Source: CAVVST01 sp963750995
GTDB lineage: Bacteria; Acidobacteriota; Vicinamibacteria; Vicinamibacterales; UBA2999
DNA length: 64,000 nt
Direction of reading: 5' to 3'
Assembly (NCBI GenBank): GCA_963750995.1
Contig: CAVVST010000002.1
Location: forward strand, 620,001 to 684,000
Part shown: positions 10,680 through 19,681 of the stretch, one piece after another
Position numbering within the stretch: the first letter of the stretch is position 1
How the letters are laid out: every line of letters begins with the position of its first letter
Position numbers and translations under genes: made by a program
Notes under the pieces: generated by a model
What the model saw: only the letters and a program-made list of their open reading frames with translations
What the model was told of the DNA's origin: nothing
Databases searched by the model: none

Positions 10680-11668
10680 CGTGGCCTCACGGCGATCGTG
10701 ATGCGTTCGCCGCTGCCGCCCTTCGGCGCCACGTACAAGCGATCGTGAAAGGTCACCAGGAATCCCACGTCGATCGCGCTGGGGCGATTGAAAAAACTAT
10801 CAACGTCTGCATCGTCCAGCGGCTCGACGCGGATGACGTGCGCCCCCGGTGCGAGACCCGCGATCTGGAACTCGCCGTCGTTGTTGAGGGTGAACGCCGC
10901 AATCAACGCGCCGGTGACAGGGTCGAATGTCACCACGTGTGCGCCCAACACGCCGGAACCATTGCGGGTCACGCGCCCTGCGGCTACGCCAGTGTCGCTG
11001 CGAAAGCCCGGCGCGGGATACAGGTCAGAGACGCCGGCAATGTCGTCAGGCTGCAGCTGGCGGTCCTGCGTGATACCACGGCCCAGCGCGATCGGGAACA
11101 TCACCGCGCCCGAACCAAGGACGCGGCGGCCGCCGTCGGGACGCATCTCGGTTTCGCCAATCCCCGAATGCCCGAGGCCGATGAAATGACCGATCTCATG
11201 CAGGGCGACCGATTCCAGATCGAACCGCGCGGCATCGCCCTGCGCCGCGGTCGACCAGGTAAACGCGGAATTGAAAAAAATATCCGACTCGACGATCGCG
11301 CCGGTCACGGTATCGATCAGAAAACCGGTCGCGCCCAGTACGCGGTCCAGTTCCGGGTGAGCCTGGAAGCCAAGCACGGACACGCCGTCGTCTTCGAACG
11401 GCTCCGCTCCGGTGAAGCCGGCAAACTGAAAGGCGATGGTTGCGGTCGGTACACCCTCCCAGGTCGCAAACGCGCGCCCCATCGCCGCCTGGAAATCCGC
11501 AGCTGACACGCCGCCGCCGGCGCGGTCTGCCGCGAACCACCTGACCGGGGTGCCCTGCCACGTGAGCGTGCGCCCCTGGCCGCCGATGCTGGTGGTGAAG
11601 TGCAGGTACGCATGTGCGTCCTGGGCCAGTAAAGCGACCGCCAGGCATGCGAGAAGGGCCGCTTTCAC
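10676..11668 (-). CDS. Matrixin-type secreted zinc metalloprotease
   Basis: A 330-residue exported protein (signal MKAALLACLAVALLAQDAHA). The catalytic motif is HEIGHFIGLGHS, the HExxHxxGxxH zinc signature of M10 metzincins, followed by a Met-turn candidate GSGAVMFP. A substrate-cleft region containing FATWEGVPTATIAFQF precedes it. Residues after about 215 look like a carboxypeptidase-regulatory-type beta-sandwich (GAHVVTFDPVTGALIAAFTL). Its start overlaps the preceding gene by ATGA and its stop overlaps the next by GTGA. It probably degrades extracellular or envelope proteins; substrate unknown. Confidence 0.88.
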   Translation of the reverse strand: MKAALLACLAVALLAQDAHAYLHFTTSIGGQGRTLTWQGTPVRWFAADRAGGGVSAADFQAAMGRAFATWEGVPTATIAFQFAGFTGAEPFEDDGVSVLGFQAHPELDRVLGATGFLIDTVTGAIVESDIFFNSAFTWSTAAQGDAARFDLESVALHEIGHFIGLGHSGIGETEMRPDGGRRVLGSGAVMFPIALGRGITQDRQLQPDDIAGVSDLYPAPGFRSDTGVAAGRVTRNGSGVLGAHVVTFDPVTGALIAAFTLNNDGEFQIAGLAPGAHVIRVEPLDDADVDSFFNRPSAIDVGFLVTFHDRLYVAPKGGSGERITIAVRPR

Positions 11669-12216
11669 CGCGCACGCTCCACGACCGCGCGCACTTCGCG
11701 GGCGAATGCCTCGATCGGCAGCGCGACGCGCGCAGGATCCCCGCGCACAATGCGCCCATCGCTGCCGGTCATTCGCGGCGGCATCACCATCGCCCGCGCG
11801 GCCGTATCACGCGTCACGCGATACAGCCCCTGGTTCAACCCGAACACTGACGGCATCGCCGGCGGCCGCCCCTGGAGGAACACGACCACTTCGTCCCCTG
11901 CGGTGAATTCGGGAGCACCGACGAGCACCCTCCGGTAGCGCCCCACCTGCCCGTTCGGAACGCGAAACGACACCGTCCCGCCGGCGTCCCCTTTGAGTGA
12001 CTGGATGACGGCGACTGTCACCACGCTCTCGATCGCCCGCTGCGGACCTGCGAGATGCGATGTCACACTCGTGACACGGCCGTGGACGATCACACCGGAT
12101 CCGGCGACGACTGTCGTGAAATCCGCAGGGAGGATCACCGTCGCTGACGCCCCGCCAAGGCACAAGCTCCAGGTCACAAGGCACAAGGCCCAACGGAAAC
12201 TCATTGGATGACGCAT
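11665..12216 (-). CDS. Secreted protein of unknown function, first gene of matrixin operon
   Basis: About 183 residues. The ATG at 12216 follows AGAGGA at good spacing; a second in-frame ATG at 12204 is possible. The signal peptide ends near GGASA, and the mature part begins VILPADFTTVVAGSGVIVHG. It is beta-rich with a hydrophobic block VLVGAPEFTAGDEVVVFLQ. I do not recognise a named family. ATGA coupling to the matrixin gene suggests it works with that protease, perhaps as an inhibitor, chaperone or partner. The signal-peptide codons consist of a 7-bp tandem repeat (12157-12191). Confidence 0.78.
   Translation of the reverse strand: MRHPMSFRWALCLVTWSLCLGGASATVILPADFTTVVAGSGVIVHGRVTSVTSHLAGPQRAIESVVTVAVIQSLKGDAGGTVSFRVPNGQVGRYRRVLVGAPEFTAGDEVVVFLQGRPPAMPSVFGLNQGLYRVTRDTAARAMVMPPRMTGSDGRIVRGDPARVALPIEAFAREVRAVVERAR
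12157..12191. repeat. Heptanucleotide tandem repeat inside a signal-peptide coding region
   Basis: Five 7-bp steps on the plus strand: AAGGCAC, AAGCTCC, AGGTCAC, AAGGCAC, AAGGCCC. On the coding strand they translate to the hydrophobic core LCLVTWSLCL of the signal peptide of the gene at 11665-12216. Confidence 0.75.
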
Positions 12217-12226
12217 TCGTTGTCCT

Positions 12227-13366
12227 CTATGCAGAAGTCGAGCCGAGGCGGCTGCGGGCGGCGACGTCGAGAATCGCGGTTGCAGCACGGGCGCTCGCTC
12301 CGGGCGATCCAAGCCGTTCGCGAACGCCGCGCAAGTCTCTGGTCACCTGCGCGCGGCGATCGGCGTCGGTCAGGAGCGTCACCGTCTCCTCGGCGACGCG
12401 CGCGGGCGTGAATCCCTCCTGGATCAACTCCGGCACGATGCGGCGGCCGGCGACAAGGTTCGGCATGGCGTAAGTGTCGACCTTGAGAAAGGGCTTACCG
12501 AGGCGGTAGGTCAGCGGTGACAGGGAGTAGACGACAACCATCGGCCGTTCGTGAAGCGCAGCCTGGACGGTCGCGGTACCAGAAGCGGTGATGACGACAT
12601 TCGACGCACCAAGCACGTCATCCGTGCGTCCTTCGACCATGACCAGCCCTGCAGCGCCCACAAACGGCGCGAACAACGCGTCAGCCAGGCCGGGTGCGCG
12701 CGCCACGACGAACTGCACGCCGGGGACGATCGACCGGATCAGCGGCAACGCGTCGACAATGACGGGCGCAATGCGCTCGATTTCATTGGGCCGGCTCCCA
12801 GGCAGGAGCGCGACCGTCGGGGCATCAGCCTGCAAGCCCTGTTCATCGAGAAACGCGCTGCGCGACTGCCGGGGTCGCGCCAGGTCGACGAGCGGATGTC
12901 CGACGAACTCCACCGGGATACCCGCGCGTTCGTAGAGCGGTGCTTCGAACGGAAAAATGACCAGCACCTTCCCCACGAACCGCTTCATCGTCTTCATACG
13001 ACCTGGCCGCCATGCCCACAACTGCGGGCTGACGTAGTACACGACCGGGATGCCGAGGCGATGGAGGGCGGCCATCAGCCGGAAATTGAAATCGGGGAAA
13101 TCGATGGCGACGAAGACATCGGGCCGGCGCGCGCCTGCTGCCGCGATCAACCGCCGGTACATCGCGTACGAACGCGGAATGACCCGCAGCGCTTCGGTCA
13201 GCCCGGTGACGGTCAGCCCGGTGAAATTGCCAACCAGGTCGGCTCCCGCCGCCGCCAGGCGCGGGCCGCCGAACCCGAAGATGTCGATCGCCGGCGTACG
13301 CGCACGCAGTTCCGCGGCGAGCGCTCCGGCGTACAGATCGCCGGAGGCTTCCCCGCAGGAGATCAT
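12227..13366 (-). CDS. lpxB: Lipid-A-disaccharide synthase
   Basis: LpxB joins UDP-2,3-diacylglucosamine and lipid X to form the lipid A disaccharide. The 379-residue product shows ISCGEASGDLYAGALAAELR at the N-terminus, IDFPDFNFRLMAALHR, YYVSPQLWAWRPGRMKTMKR and the nucleotide-binding end ITASGTATVQAAL with PNLVAGRRIVPELIQ. The ATG at 13366 was chosen; an in-frame TTG at 13402, right after the M16 gene's stop, would add 12 residues and cannot be excluded. It lies downstream of the M16 pair and close to lpxD, consistent with an outer-membrane biogenesis region. Confidence 0.95.
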   Translation of the reverse strand: MISCGEASGDLYAGALAAELRARTPAIDIFGFGGPRLAAAGADLVGNFTGLTVTGLTEALRVIPRSYAMYRRLIAAAGARRPDVFVAIDFPDFNFRLMAALHRLGIPVVYYVSPQLWAWRPGRMKTMKRFVGKVLVIFPFEAPLYERAGIPVEFVGHPLVDLARPRQSRSAFLDEQGLQADAPTVALLPGSRPNEIERIAPVIVDALPLIRSIVPGVQFVVARAPGLADALFAPFVGAAGLVMVEGRTDDVLGASNVVITASGTATVQAALHERPMVVVYSLSPLTYRLGKPFLKVDTYAMPNLVAGRRIVPELIQEGFTPARVAEETVTLLTDADRRAQVTRDLRGVRERLGSPGASARAATAILDVAARSRLGSTSA

Positions 13367-13404
13367 GACGCGGCCGCCTTCGCCTGGGCTTCGGCGCGCC
13401 AAGC

Positions 13405-15672
13405 TTACTGAGGCCGTGCGAAGAGCGCGTCGTCGACCGGGGTATTGAGCGAGACGTTGGTCAGCGTCCGCGACAGGATCACCTGGCTGCCGCGACGGAC
13501 GTCGGCGCGGAAGGGGACCTGGACGCCGTCCACGCGGCGGTAGTCCGAAAATACCTCGTCGGCCTGCACGGGCTTGCCTTCGGGACCCGGGGTCGAGAAC
13601 GACTGGCGGGCGATCAGATTCTGGCTGTCGATGTACATCCGCATCGCCGGCAGCTGGGGCCCGCTGATCTCGAGCACCTTGAAGACACGCCCCTCGGCAC
13701 CTTCGTCGGGCAGCAGACGCAGCGACAGCTTGCCCTCGGCGGCGCCGATGAGCACGGGTATGGTGTCGCGGCGGACGCTGGCTCCGAACTCGTCGCGCAT
13801 TTCGGGCGGAACGTCATGGATACCGGCCGGATCGCGGATCCAGGCACTGCCCGCGTTATAGACCTGGACCACCTGAGCGCCGGCGACGTTCGCATCGACG
13901 CGGAACTTCTCCGGGTACGCCACGTAGGTCTTGGTTTTCGACACGAGCGTCCCCTGCTCCATTTTGAACGTCGTGTCGGCGTCGGCGACAACCGTCTTCA
14001 CCTTGCGAAGGGCATCGAGTCCGCCTTTGGCCTCAATCACCTTCTTCAGCAGGTCCACCGCCTTGGCGTCGGGCTGCACGGCCTGGGCAGCCTGAGGCAC
14101 GTAGGCGTGGCGGACCGTCAACGCCTGCTCGGCGTGGTAGCCGGGCGCGTCATTGCGGAGGGCTCGCGGGCCCGTGCTCCGCAGGGTGGCGGACATCAAA
14201 TCGAGTTCGTCGATCGGGATGACCTCGAAGTCCGAGAAGCCAACCCGTTTCAGCTGCGGCACGAATTCGGCGGCGTTGCCGACCAGGACAATCGACAGGC
14301 GATCCGGGCGCACGTAGAACCGCGCGACGCGAAGGATGTCGTCCGGCGTCACCCGCTGCACGCGCTCGCGGAACGTCCCGATCTCCTCCACTGGCAGTTC
14401 GTAGAACACGACGTTCAAGACCTGCGTCGCGATCTCGTTCGGAGTCTCGATGGTCAGCGGAAAACTGCCTGCCAGGTAGGCCTGCGCATCGGACAGCTCG
14501 CGCTCGAACACACGCTCGCGCTGCAACTTCGAGATCTCGTCCACCATCAACCGCAGGGCTTCGCCCGTCGTCTCGGTGCGCGTGTCGGTTTCCGCGACGA
14601 AGTCGCCTGCCTGTTTACGCGCTTCGGTATCGGCGGAAGCCCCATAGGTCAGGCCGCGCTCTGACCGAAGCACGCGATGCAGCCGGTTGGCCCCCTCCCC
14701 GCCCAGAATTTTCACGGCCAGGTCCCATGCAAGGTAGTCCTGGTGCTTGCGCGGAATGGCGAGCTGACCGACGCGGATTTCAGTCTGGACCGCGTCCGGC
14801 TTGTCGACGATGACGATGCGGCGGGTAGGCGGCGGCGGCTCGACGATCTTGAGCGGCTGGAGGTCGCCTCGCTGCCAGCTGCCGAACACCTTCTCGGCCG
14901 AGGCGAACGCTTCCTGGCTGGTGATGTCGCCGACGATGGCCAGGATCATGTTGTTCGGCACGAAATTACGACGGTGGTACGCCTGCAGGTCCGCCTGCGT
15001 GATCGCCGCGAGCGTCTCGGGCGTGCCGCTGTTCGGCAGGCCGTAGGGATGGAACCCGTAGACCAGGCGATCGAACAGCACGCTGGCGATGTAGTCCGGG
15101 TCGCCCTCGCTGACACGCAGGTTGGAGATCACCTGCTGCTTCTGGCGCTCGATTTCTTCCGGGGCGAACGCCGGGTTGCGGGCGACGTCGGCCAGCAGGG
15201 CCATGCCGACGTCGAACGAATCCTTCATCACGATCACGTTGACGAAGCTCAGGTCGGATCCCGATCCCGAGCCGAGCGCACCGCCGATGAAGTCGATCTG
15301 ATCCGCAATCTCCTGGGCACTCTTGGTCGTCGTGCCCTGGTCGAGCAGCGACGCGGCCAGGTTCGCGACACCGGCCTTACCAGGCAGGTCCTGGACCGAC
15401 CCGGCGCGCACCAGCAGCCGCATGCTCACGGCGGGCTGCTCGTGGTGCAGGACCACGATCACCTGCATCCCGTTCGGGAGCGTGCGAATCTCGTATGGTG
15501 GAAAGTTCGCCTCGCGCGCGGGCAGCGGCCGCGGCGGACGCTCGGAAGGCCAGCTGGGAATCTGCGCGCCGGCCGCGCTCGCGATAAGCACGAGAGCGAT
15601 CGCCGCACCACCGCACCGTCGCACCACCGCCCCACCCCACCGTCGCACCACCGCACCGCCCAGCGCGGTCAT
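13405..15672 (-). CDS. M16 peptidase, inactive-subunit type, with C-terminal extra domain
   Basis: About 755 residues with a signal peptide. Two M16 halves are visible (YEIRTLPNGMQVIVVLHHEQ, then LVYGFHPYGLPNSGTPETL and LRSERGLTYGASADTEARKQ). The HxxEH zinc motif is absent: the corresponding stretch is KAGVANLAASLLDQG. The partner encoded just upstream has the motif, so this resembles the non-catalytic half of a bacterial M16 heterodimer. Residues from about 525 add a domain resembling outer-membrane lipoprotein-sorting modules (LLKKVIEAKGGLDALRKVKT). The ATG at 15672 overlaps the upstream stop by ATGA. The N-terminal codons are an 8-bp repeat. Confidence 0.88.
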   Translation of the reverse strand: MTALGGAVVRRWGGAVVRRCGGAAIALVLIASAAGAQIPSWPSERPPRPLPAREANFPPYEIRTLPNGMQVIVVLHHEQPAVSMRLLVRAGSVQDLPGKAGVANLAASLLDQGTTTKSAQEIADQIDFIGGALGSGSGSDLSFVNVIVMKDSFDVGMALLADVARNPAFAPEEIERQKQQVISNLRVSEGDPDYIASVLFDRLVYGFHPYGLPNSGTPETLAAITQADLQAYHRRNFVPNNMILAIVGDITSQEAFASAEKVFGSWQRGDLQPLKIVEPPPPTRRIVIVDKPDAVQTEIRVGQLAIPRKHQDYLAWDLAVKILGGEGANRLHRVLRSERGLTYGASADTEARKQAGDFVAETDTRTETTGEALRLMVDEISKLQRERVFERELSDAQAYLAGSFPLTIETPNEIATQVLNVVFYELPVEEIGTFRERVQRVTPDDILRVARFYVRPDRLSIVLVGNAAEFVPQLKRVGFSDFEVIPIDELDLMSATLRSTGPRALRNDAPGYHAEQALTVRHAYVPQAAQAVQPDAKAVDLLKKVIEAKGGLDALRKVKTVVADADTTFKMEQGTLVSKTKTYVAYPEKFRVDANVAGAQVVQVYNAGSAWIRDPAGIHDVPPEMRDEFGASVRRDTIPVLIGAAEGKLSLRLLPDEGAEGRVFKVLEISGPQLPAMRMYIDSQNLIARQSFSTPGPEGKPVQADEVFSDYRRVDGVQVPFRADVRRGSQVILSRTLTNVSLNTPVDDALFARPQ
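15603..15658. repeat. Octanucleotide tandem repeat within the M16 gene's 5' coding end
   Basis: Seven consecutive 8-bp units on the plus strand: CCGCACCA, CCGCACCG, TCGCACCA, CCGCCCCA, CCCCACCG, TCGCACCA, CCGCACCG. They encode the GGAVVRRWGGAVVRRCGG stretch before the hydrophobic core of the signal peptide, an n-region unusually long for an exported peptidase. Confidence 0.8.
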
Positions 15673-17018
15673 CGCCGTTCTCCGCGTGGCACGACATGCA
15701 GGATCATCCGGTTGTTCTGGTTGAAGTAAGTCTGGGCCACGCGCTGGACGTCGGCGGGCGTCGTGCGCATGAAGATGTCGAACTCGCCGTCGGCCGTGGT
15801 GATGTCGTTGTGAATGACCGCGGCGTGCGACAGGTGCCGCGCCTTGTCCTCGTTCGACTCGCGGCTGAGGATGTAGTCGCGGGCGAACTGGTTCTGCGCG
15901 CGCTGTACTTCCTGGCTGGTGACGCCGTCGCGCTTCAACTTCTCGAACTCGTCGATCAGCGCCTTCTCTGCCGCCGCCACGGTCTGGCCCGGCTGGACGA
16001 TGCAGACGGCAAAGAACAGGTTCGGATGCTCGATCAGGTTGCCGGTCCCGAACGCACTGACGCACAACCGCTTGCTGTAGACGAGCTCGCGCAGAATGCG
16101 GGCGCTCTGGCCGTCAGACAGGATCTTCGAGGCGATATGCAGCGGGTACGAGTCCGGGTGCCCGTCGTAGGTGATGTGGTAGGCGACGACCACCGCCGGC
16201 AGCGGCCAGGCCTCCTCCACCACCGCGCGCTTCTCCTGCGTCGTCGGCGGCTCCTTCGGGATGTCGCGCGGCACCGGCCGCGTCGCCTTCGGCACGCGGC
16301 CGAAGTATTGGTTGACCATCTGCACCGTCTGCGCCGAATCGAAATCGCCGACGATCGTGACAGTCGCGTTTTCCGGCACGTAGTAGGTGCTGTGGAAGTC
16401 GCGCACGTCCTCGATCGAGGCGGCTTCCAGGTCGGCCATGCTGCCGATGGTCGGATGCTTGTAGGGATGCACCTGGAATGCGTTGTCGTAAATGATCTCC
16501 GAGAGCCGGCCGTACGGCTGGTTCTCGATCCGCATCCGGCGCTCCTCTTTCACGACTTCCCGTTCGCGGCGGAACGCCGCGTCGTCCACCCGCAGCGTGG
16601 CCATGCGGTCGGCCTCCAGCCACAGGACCATCGGTACGTAGTGCGCCGGGAAGGTCTGCCAGAAGACCGTCTCGTCTTCGGTCGTGTAGGCATTGCTTCG
16701 GCCGCCGACGCTCGAGATGAGCGACGTGTGCGACTCGGGCTCGACGTTGCGCGAGCCCTTGAACATCATGTGCTCGAAGAGATGCGCGAAGCCCGTCCGT
16801 CCGGCGCGCTCGTTCTTCGAGCCGACATGGTAGGTCACCGATACGTGCACGATGGGCGTGGAATGATCCTCGGAGAGGATCACCCGGAGCCCATTCGGCA
16901 GCGTCGTGATCTGGTATTGGAGCTTCGGCGGCCGGACCGCGGCCTGCACGGGCGTGAGTACCACGGCCGCGAAGGTGACGGCCGCCAGGCACGTCGCGAC
17001 GCGCAATGAAAAATGCAT
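15669..17018 (-). CDS. M16 family zinc peptidase (catalytic subunit)
   Basis: A 449-residue exported protein (signal MHFSLRVATCLAAVTFAAVV). The inverted zinc motif HLFEH sits in GRTGFAHLFEHMMFKGS, with the downstream Glu in EREVVKEERRMR; the second M16 half includes LRELVYSKRLCVSAFGTGNL. Such enzymes degrade peptides in the periplasm, usually as a pair with an inactive partner. That partner is encoded immediately downstream with an ATGA overlap at 15669-15672. Confidence 0.93.
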   Translation of the reverse strand: MHFSLRVATCLAAVTFAAVVLTPVQAAVRPPKLQYQITTLPNGLRVILSEDHSTPIVHVSVTYHVGSKNERAGRTGFAHLFEHMMFKGSRNVEPESHTSLISSVGGRSNAYTTEDETVFWQTFPAHYVPMVLWLEADRMATLRVDDAAFRREREVVKEERRMRIENQPYGRLSEIIYDNAFQVHPYKHPTIGSMADLEAASIEDVRDFHSTYYVPENATVTIVGDFDSAQTVQMVNQYFGRVPKATRPVPRDIPKEPPTTQEKRAVVEEAWPLPAVVVAYHITYDGHPDSYPLHIASKILSDGQSARILRELVYSKRLCVSAFGTGNLIEHPNLFFAVCIVQPGQTVAAAEKALIDEFEKLKRDGVTSQEVQRAQNQFARDYILSRESNEDKARHLSHAAVIHNDITTADGEFDIFMRTTPADVQRVAQTYFNQNNRMILHVVPRGERR

Positions 17019-17032
17019 AGTCGGTTGTTCGA

Positions 17033-17830
17033 TTATGGCACGCGGAATGCGCCCGGGCTGGAAATGCGGAATCCCATGGTCAGCCAGGTTACGGTCGAAA
17101 ACTCCAGCTGGTAGGGGTCCAGGCGGCGTTCGGCGGCGACAAACAGCTCGAGCGCGGCGCCGCGGCCAGTGAGCCGTACACCTCCCTCGCCCCGAAGGCC
17201 ATACTGGGTGCCGCGGTCCCGCGAGCCATCCACGCCGACCACCCGAACCCCGCCGTCCGACACCAGCGACACCCGCGGATGAACCGCGAACCGCGCCGCG
17301 CCGGCCGATTCCACTTCCCAGCGGTAGTCCACATACGTCTTCTGGATGACGCCGCGGACGTCAACGCGGCCGCGCAGGGCGGTGCTCCCTCGCGTGGTGG
17401 ACCCCGCGAGCCGGCCGCCGATCATGTTCCAGTCCACCGGGAACCGCTTGGGGCGATCGCTGAGATGACGCGAGACATGGTGAAACACCGCCGCCGCCTC
17501 CAGCTCGCCGACGCGGACCGACGTTGAGCCCTCGAGCGTGTAGTTCCCTTGGTTGGGATCGAAGGCGCGGAATTCGTTGCCGAGGATCGTCTGATAGTTC
17601 GCGACGAATGTCGCCCGGCCACGGCCGTAGTCAATCATGTCGAGCTCGCCGCCGAAGTGGGCGTCCCACACGTAACGCGGATCTTCACTGAACAGGTGTT
17701 CCATGCTGACGTGAAAGTCGAACCGCGAGAGGAGCTCGACGCCCGGCGGCGAAGAAGCGGGTGCGGTTTGCGCGTACGCGGGGGTAGCGCCCGCGGCGGC
17801 GAGCGCCAGCGCGACGAGGACGCCGCGCAT
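17033..17830 (-). CDS. Secreted/outer-membrane protein of unknown function
   Basis: About 265 residues with a signal peptide (MRGVLVALALAAAGATPAYA) and strand-turn-strand patterns throughout (RATFVANYQTILGNEF, WLTMGFRISSPGAFRVP), compatible with an outer-membrane beta-barrel. The ATG at 17830 shares one base with the lpxD stop (TGATG), so it is coupled to lpxD. A longer N-terminal reading is rejected because it runs inside lpxD. No named family recognised. Confidence 0.75.
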   Translation of the reverse strand: MRGVLVALALAAAGATPAYAQTAPASSPPGVELLSRFDFHVSMEHLFSEDPRYVWDAHFGGELDMIDYGRGRATFVANYQTILGNEFRAFDPNQGNYTLEGSTSVRVGELEAAAVFHHVSRHLSDRPKRFPVDWNMIGGRLAGSTTRGSTALRGRVDVRGVIQKTYVDYRWEVESAGAARFAVHPRVSLVSDGGVRVVGVDGSRDRGTQYGLRGEGGVRLTGRGAALELFVAAERRLDPYQLEFSTVTWLTMGFRISSPGAFRVP

Positions 17831-18876
17831 CACCGAGTCGGGTCTCCGGGCGAGGCGCCGCGCGACGTCAGTGCGGCCAGCCGCGCCTCGAGCTCCTCGA
17901 TGCGGCGCTTCAATTCCGGCAGGCGTTTGAAGATGACCGAAGCCTTCCGCCACTCGCGGCTGTCGATTGCCGGGTAGCCGGCGACCATCCGCCCGGCATC
18001 GAGCGAGTTGGTCACGCCGGACTGGCCGACGGCGATGCTCCCGCGGCCGATGGTCAGATGTCCGCCGACTCCCACCTGACCGCCGAGCACCACGTCATCT
18101 TCGATGTCCGTACTCCCGGCGATTCCAACCTGCGCCGCCATCAGCACGTTGCGGCCGACGGAGACGCCGTGCCCGATCTGAACGAGGTTGTCGATCTTCG
18201 TGCCGCTGCGGATGCGGGTCTCCCCGACCGCCGGACGATCCACGGTGGTGTTCGCGCCGAGCTCGACATCGTCTTCGATCACCACGGTTGCGACCTGCGG
18301 AATTTTCTCGTGCGTCCCATCGCCCCGGCGGACGAAGCCGTAGCCGTCGCTGCCGACGACCACGCCGTTCTGCAGGATGACGCGATTACCAAGGGTGACG
18401 CGCTCGCGCAGCGCCACGTTGGAGTGGATCACGCAGTCCGAGCCGATCCGGGTGCCCGCACCGATCGTCACGTTCGGGAAAATGACGGTGTTGTCGCCAA
18501 TCGCCGCGCCCTCCCCGATTGCCACGAACGCGCCGATCGAGACGCCGTGGCCGATGCGCGCATCACCGGCGACCGCCGCCAGCGCGTGCACGCCGGGCGC
18601 CGGGCGCCAAGCGGGCGCGAACAGGCTGACAGCCCGCGCGAAAGCCAGGTACGGATCGGCGGTCCGCAGCATCGCGCACGGCGCCGCCGGCGCTTCCTCC
18701 TTGAGCAGGACGGCGGAGGCGCGCGTCTCGGCCATCGCCGATTCGTATTTCGGATTGGCGAGAAAGGTCAGGTCGCCCGGCTGAGCGTGCTGAATGCCTG
18801 CGACGCGGACGATCTCCACCTCGCCGTCGCCCTCGAGGCGGCAGGCGAGCCGTTCAGCGAGCTCGCGTAGCTTCAC
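17830..18876 (-). CDS. lpxD: UDP-3-O-(3-hydroxyacyl)glucosamine N-acyltransferase
   Basis: LpxD adds the N-linked acyl chain in lipid A synthesis. The 348-residue product has the N-terminal uridine-binding domain (GDLTFLANPKYESAMAETRA), then a left-handed beta-helix of hexapeptide repeats, with the catalytic His in IDNLVQIGHGVSVG. A C-terminal helical tail follows (RLPELKRRIEELEARLAAL). The start is GTG at 18876. It heads a run reading through the outer-membrane protein, M16 pair and lpxB. Confidence 0.96.
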   Translation of the reverse strand: MKLRELAERLACRLEGDGEVEIVRVAGIQHAQPGDLTFLANPKYESAMAETRASAVLLKEEAPAAPCAMLRTADPYLAFARAVSLFAPAWRPAPGVHALAAVAGDARIGHGVSIGAFVAIGEGAAIGDNTVIFPNVTIGAGTRIGSDCVIHSNVALRERVTLGNRVILQNGVVVGSDGYGFVRRGDGTHEKIPQVATVVIEDDVELGANTTVDRPAVGETRIRSGTKIDNLVQIGHGVSVGRNVLMAAQVGIAGSTDIEDDVVLGGQVGVGGHLTIGRGSIAVGQSGVTNSLDAGRMVAGYPAIDSREWRKASVIFKRLPELKRRIEELEARLAALTSRGASPGDPTR

Positions 18877-18900
18877 CAGTGTGAAGAATCTATCACTAGG

Positions 18901-19596
18901 TCACGCGTGCCGCACGGCAACGCGTTCGAAGAACGTGCTGAGATGCGGCAGGCGGAGGCGCTCGGCGACGTCATGCACGCGCGCGTCGCGCACCGGCGGC
19001 TCGAGGAGCACGACATCGCGAAGCTCGCTGAGCGGCGGACAGGACCGTCCTGACCAGGCGACGCGATGGAGGCCCTGGGCGGCGCCGTGCATCGAAAGCC
19101 AGTGACCGATGGCGCGGAACCCGAAGTAGAGCGCGGGAATGTTCGCGATGCCCGGGATGAGCAGAAAAAACGGGCCGAGGAAGACGAAGGTCAGGACAAA
19201 GAGAACGCCGTCGATGATCATCCATCGGCGGTGACGGTCGTGATCGTCCTGGAGCATATGCAGGATCAGGGTAAGCACTTGCTCGAACGTCATGTCCTGG
19301 GGATGCGCAGCAACTACTTCCGTATGGTTGCGGAGGTTCCACAGCAAGCGCTGCTCGACGATCCGCTGCGCAGCCCAACTCATCAACCGGCCCTTGAGGC
19401 GCCCGATGATTCCGACGGGCTCGGGCCGGTCGCGCCGGTGCCATTCCTCCGCACTGTGAACGATGGCATTGAACCTGTCCCGCAGCCGGCCTAAAAGGCC
19501 GGCTGCGGATCCGGAAACGGCCGCAGTTGTTTCCGCCGTCGGCTCGCAATAGAGCTCGTAACGCTCGCGGCCGATCGGAATGACGAAGACGTCCAT
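18901..19596 (-). CDS. Mitochondrial K+/H+ exchange-related family membrane protein
   Basis: About 231 residues beginning MDVFVIPIGRERYELYCEPT, the opening typical of the family named for the mitochondrial K+-H+ exchange-related protein. A cytoplasmic Arg-rich part contains WNLRNHTEVVAAHPQDMTFE. One hydrophobic hairpin follows (WMIIDGVLFVLTFVFLGPFF and IPGIANIPALYFGFRAIGHW). GTG and TTG codons lie just upstream (19602, 19599); the ATG at 19596 gives the conserved start. Function in bacteria is unknown. Confidence 0.75.
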   Translation of the reverse strand: MDVFVIPIGRERYELYCEPTAETTAAVSGSAAGLLGRLRDRFNAIVHSAEEWHRRDRPEPVGIIGRLKGRLMSWAAQRIVEQRLLWNLRNHTEVVAAHPQDMTFEQVLTLILHMLQDDHDRHRRWMIIDGVLFVLTFVFLGPFFLLIPGIANIPALYFGFRAIGHWLSMHGAAQGLHRVAWSGRSCPPLSELRDVVLLEPPVRDARVHDVAERLRLPHLSTFFERVAVRHA

Positions 19597-19681
19597 CAAC
19601 ACGACGATAGCACCTCTACAATTCCCGGGCGCATTCGGGTGCGGATCGACGCCGCCGGAACGCGTGAACGGCCCGACTGGT

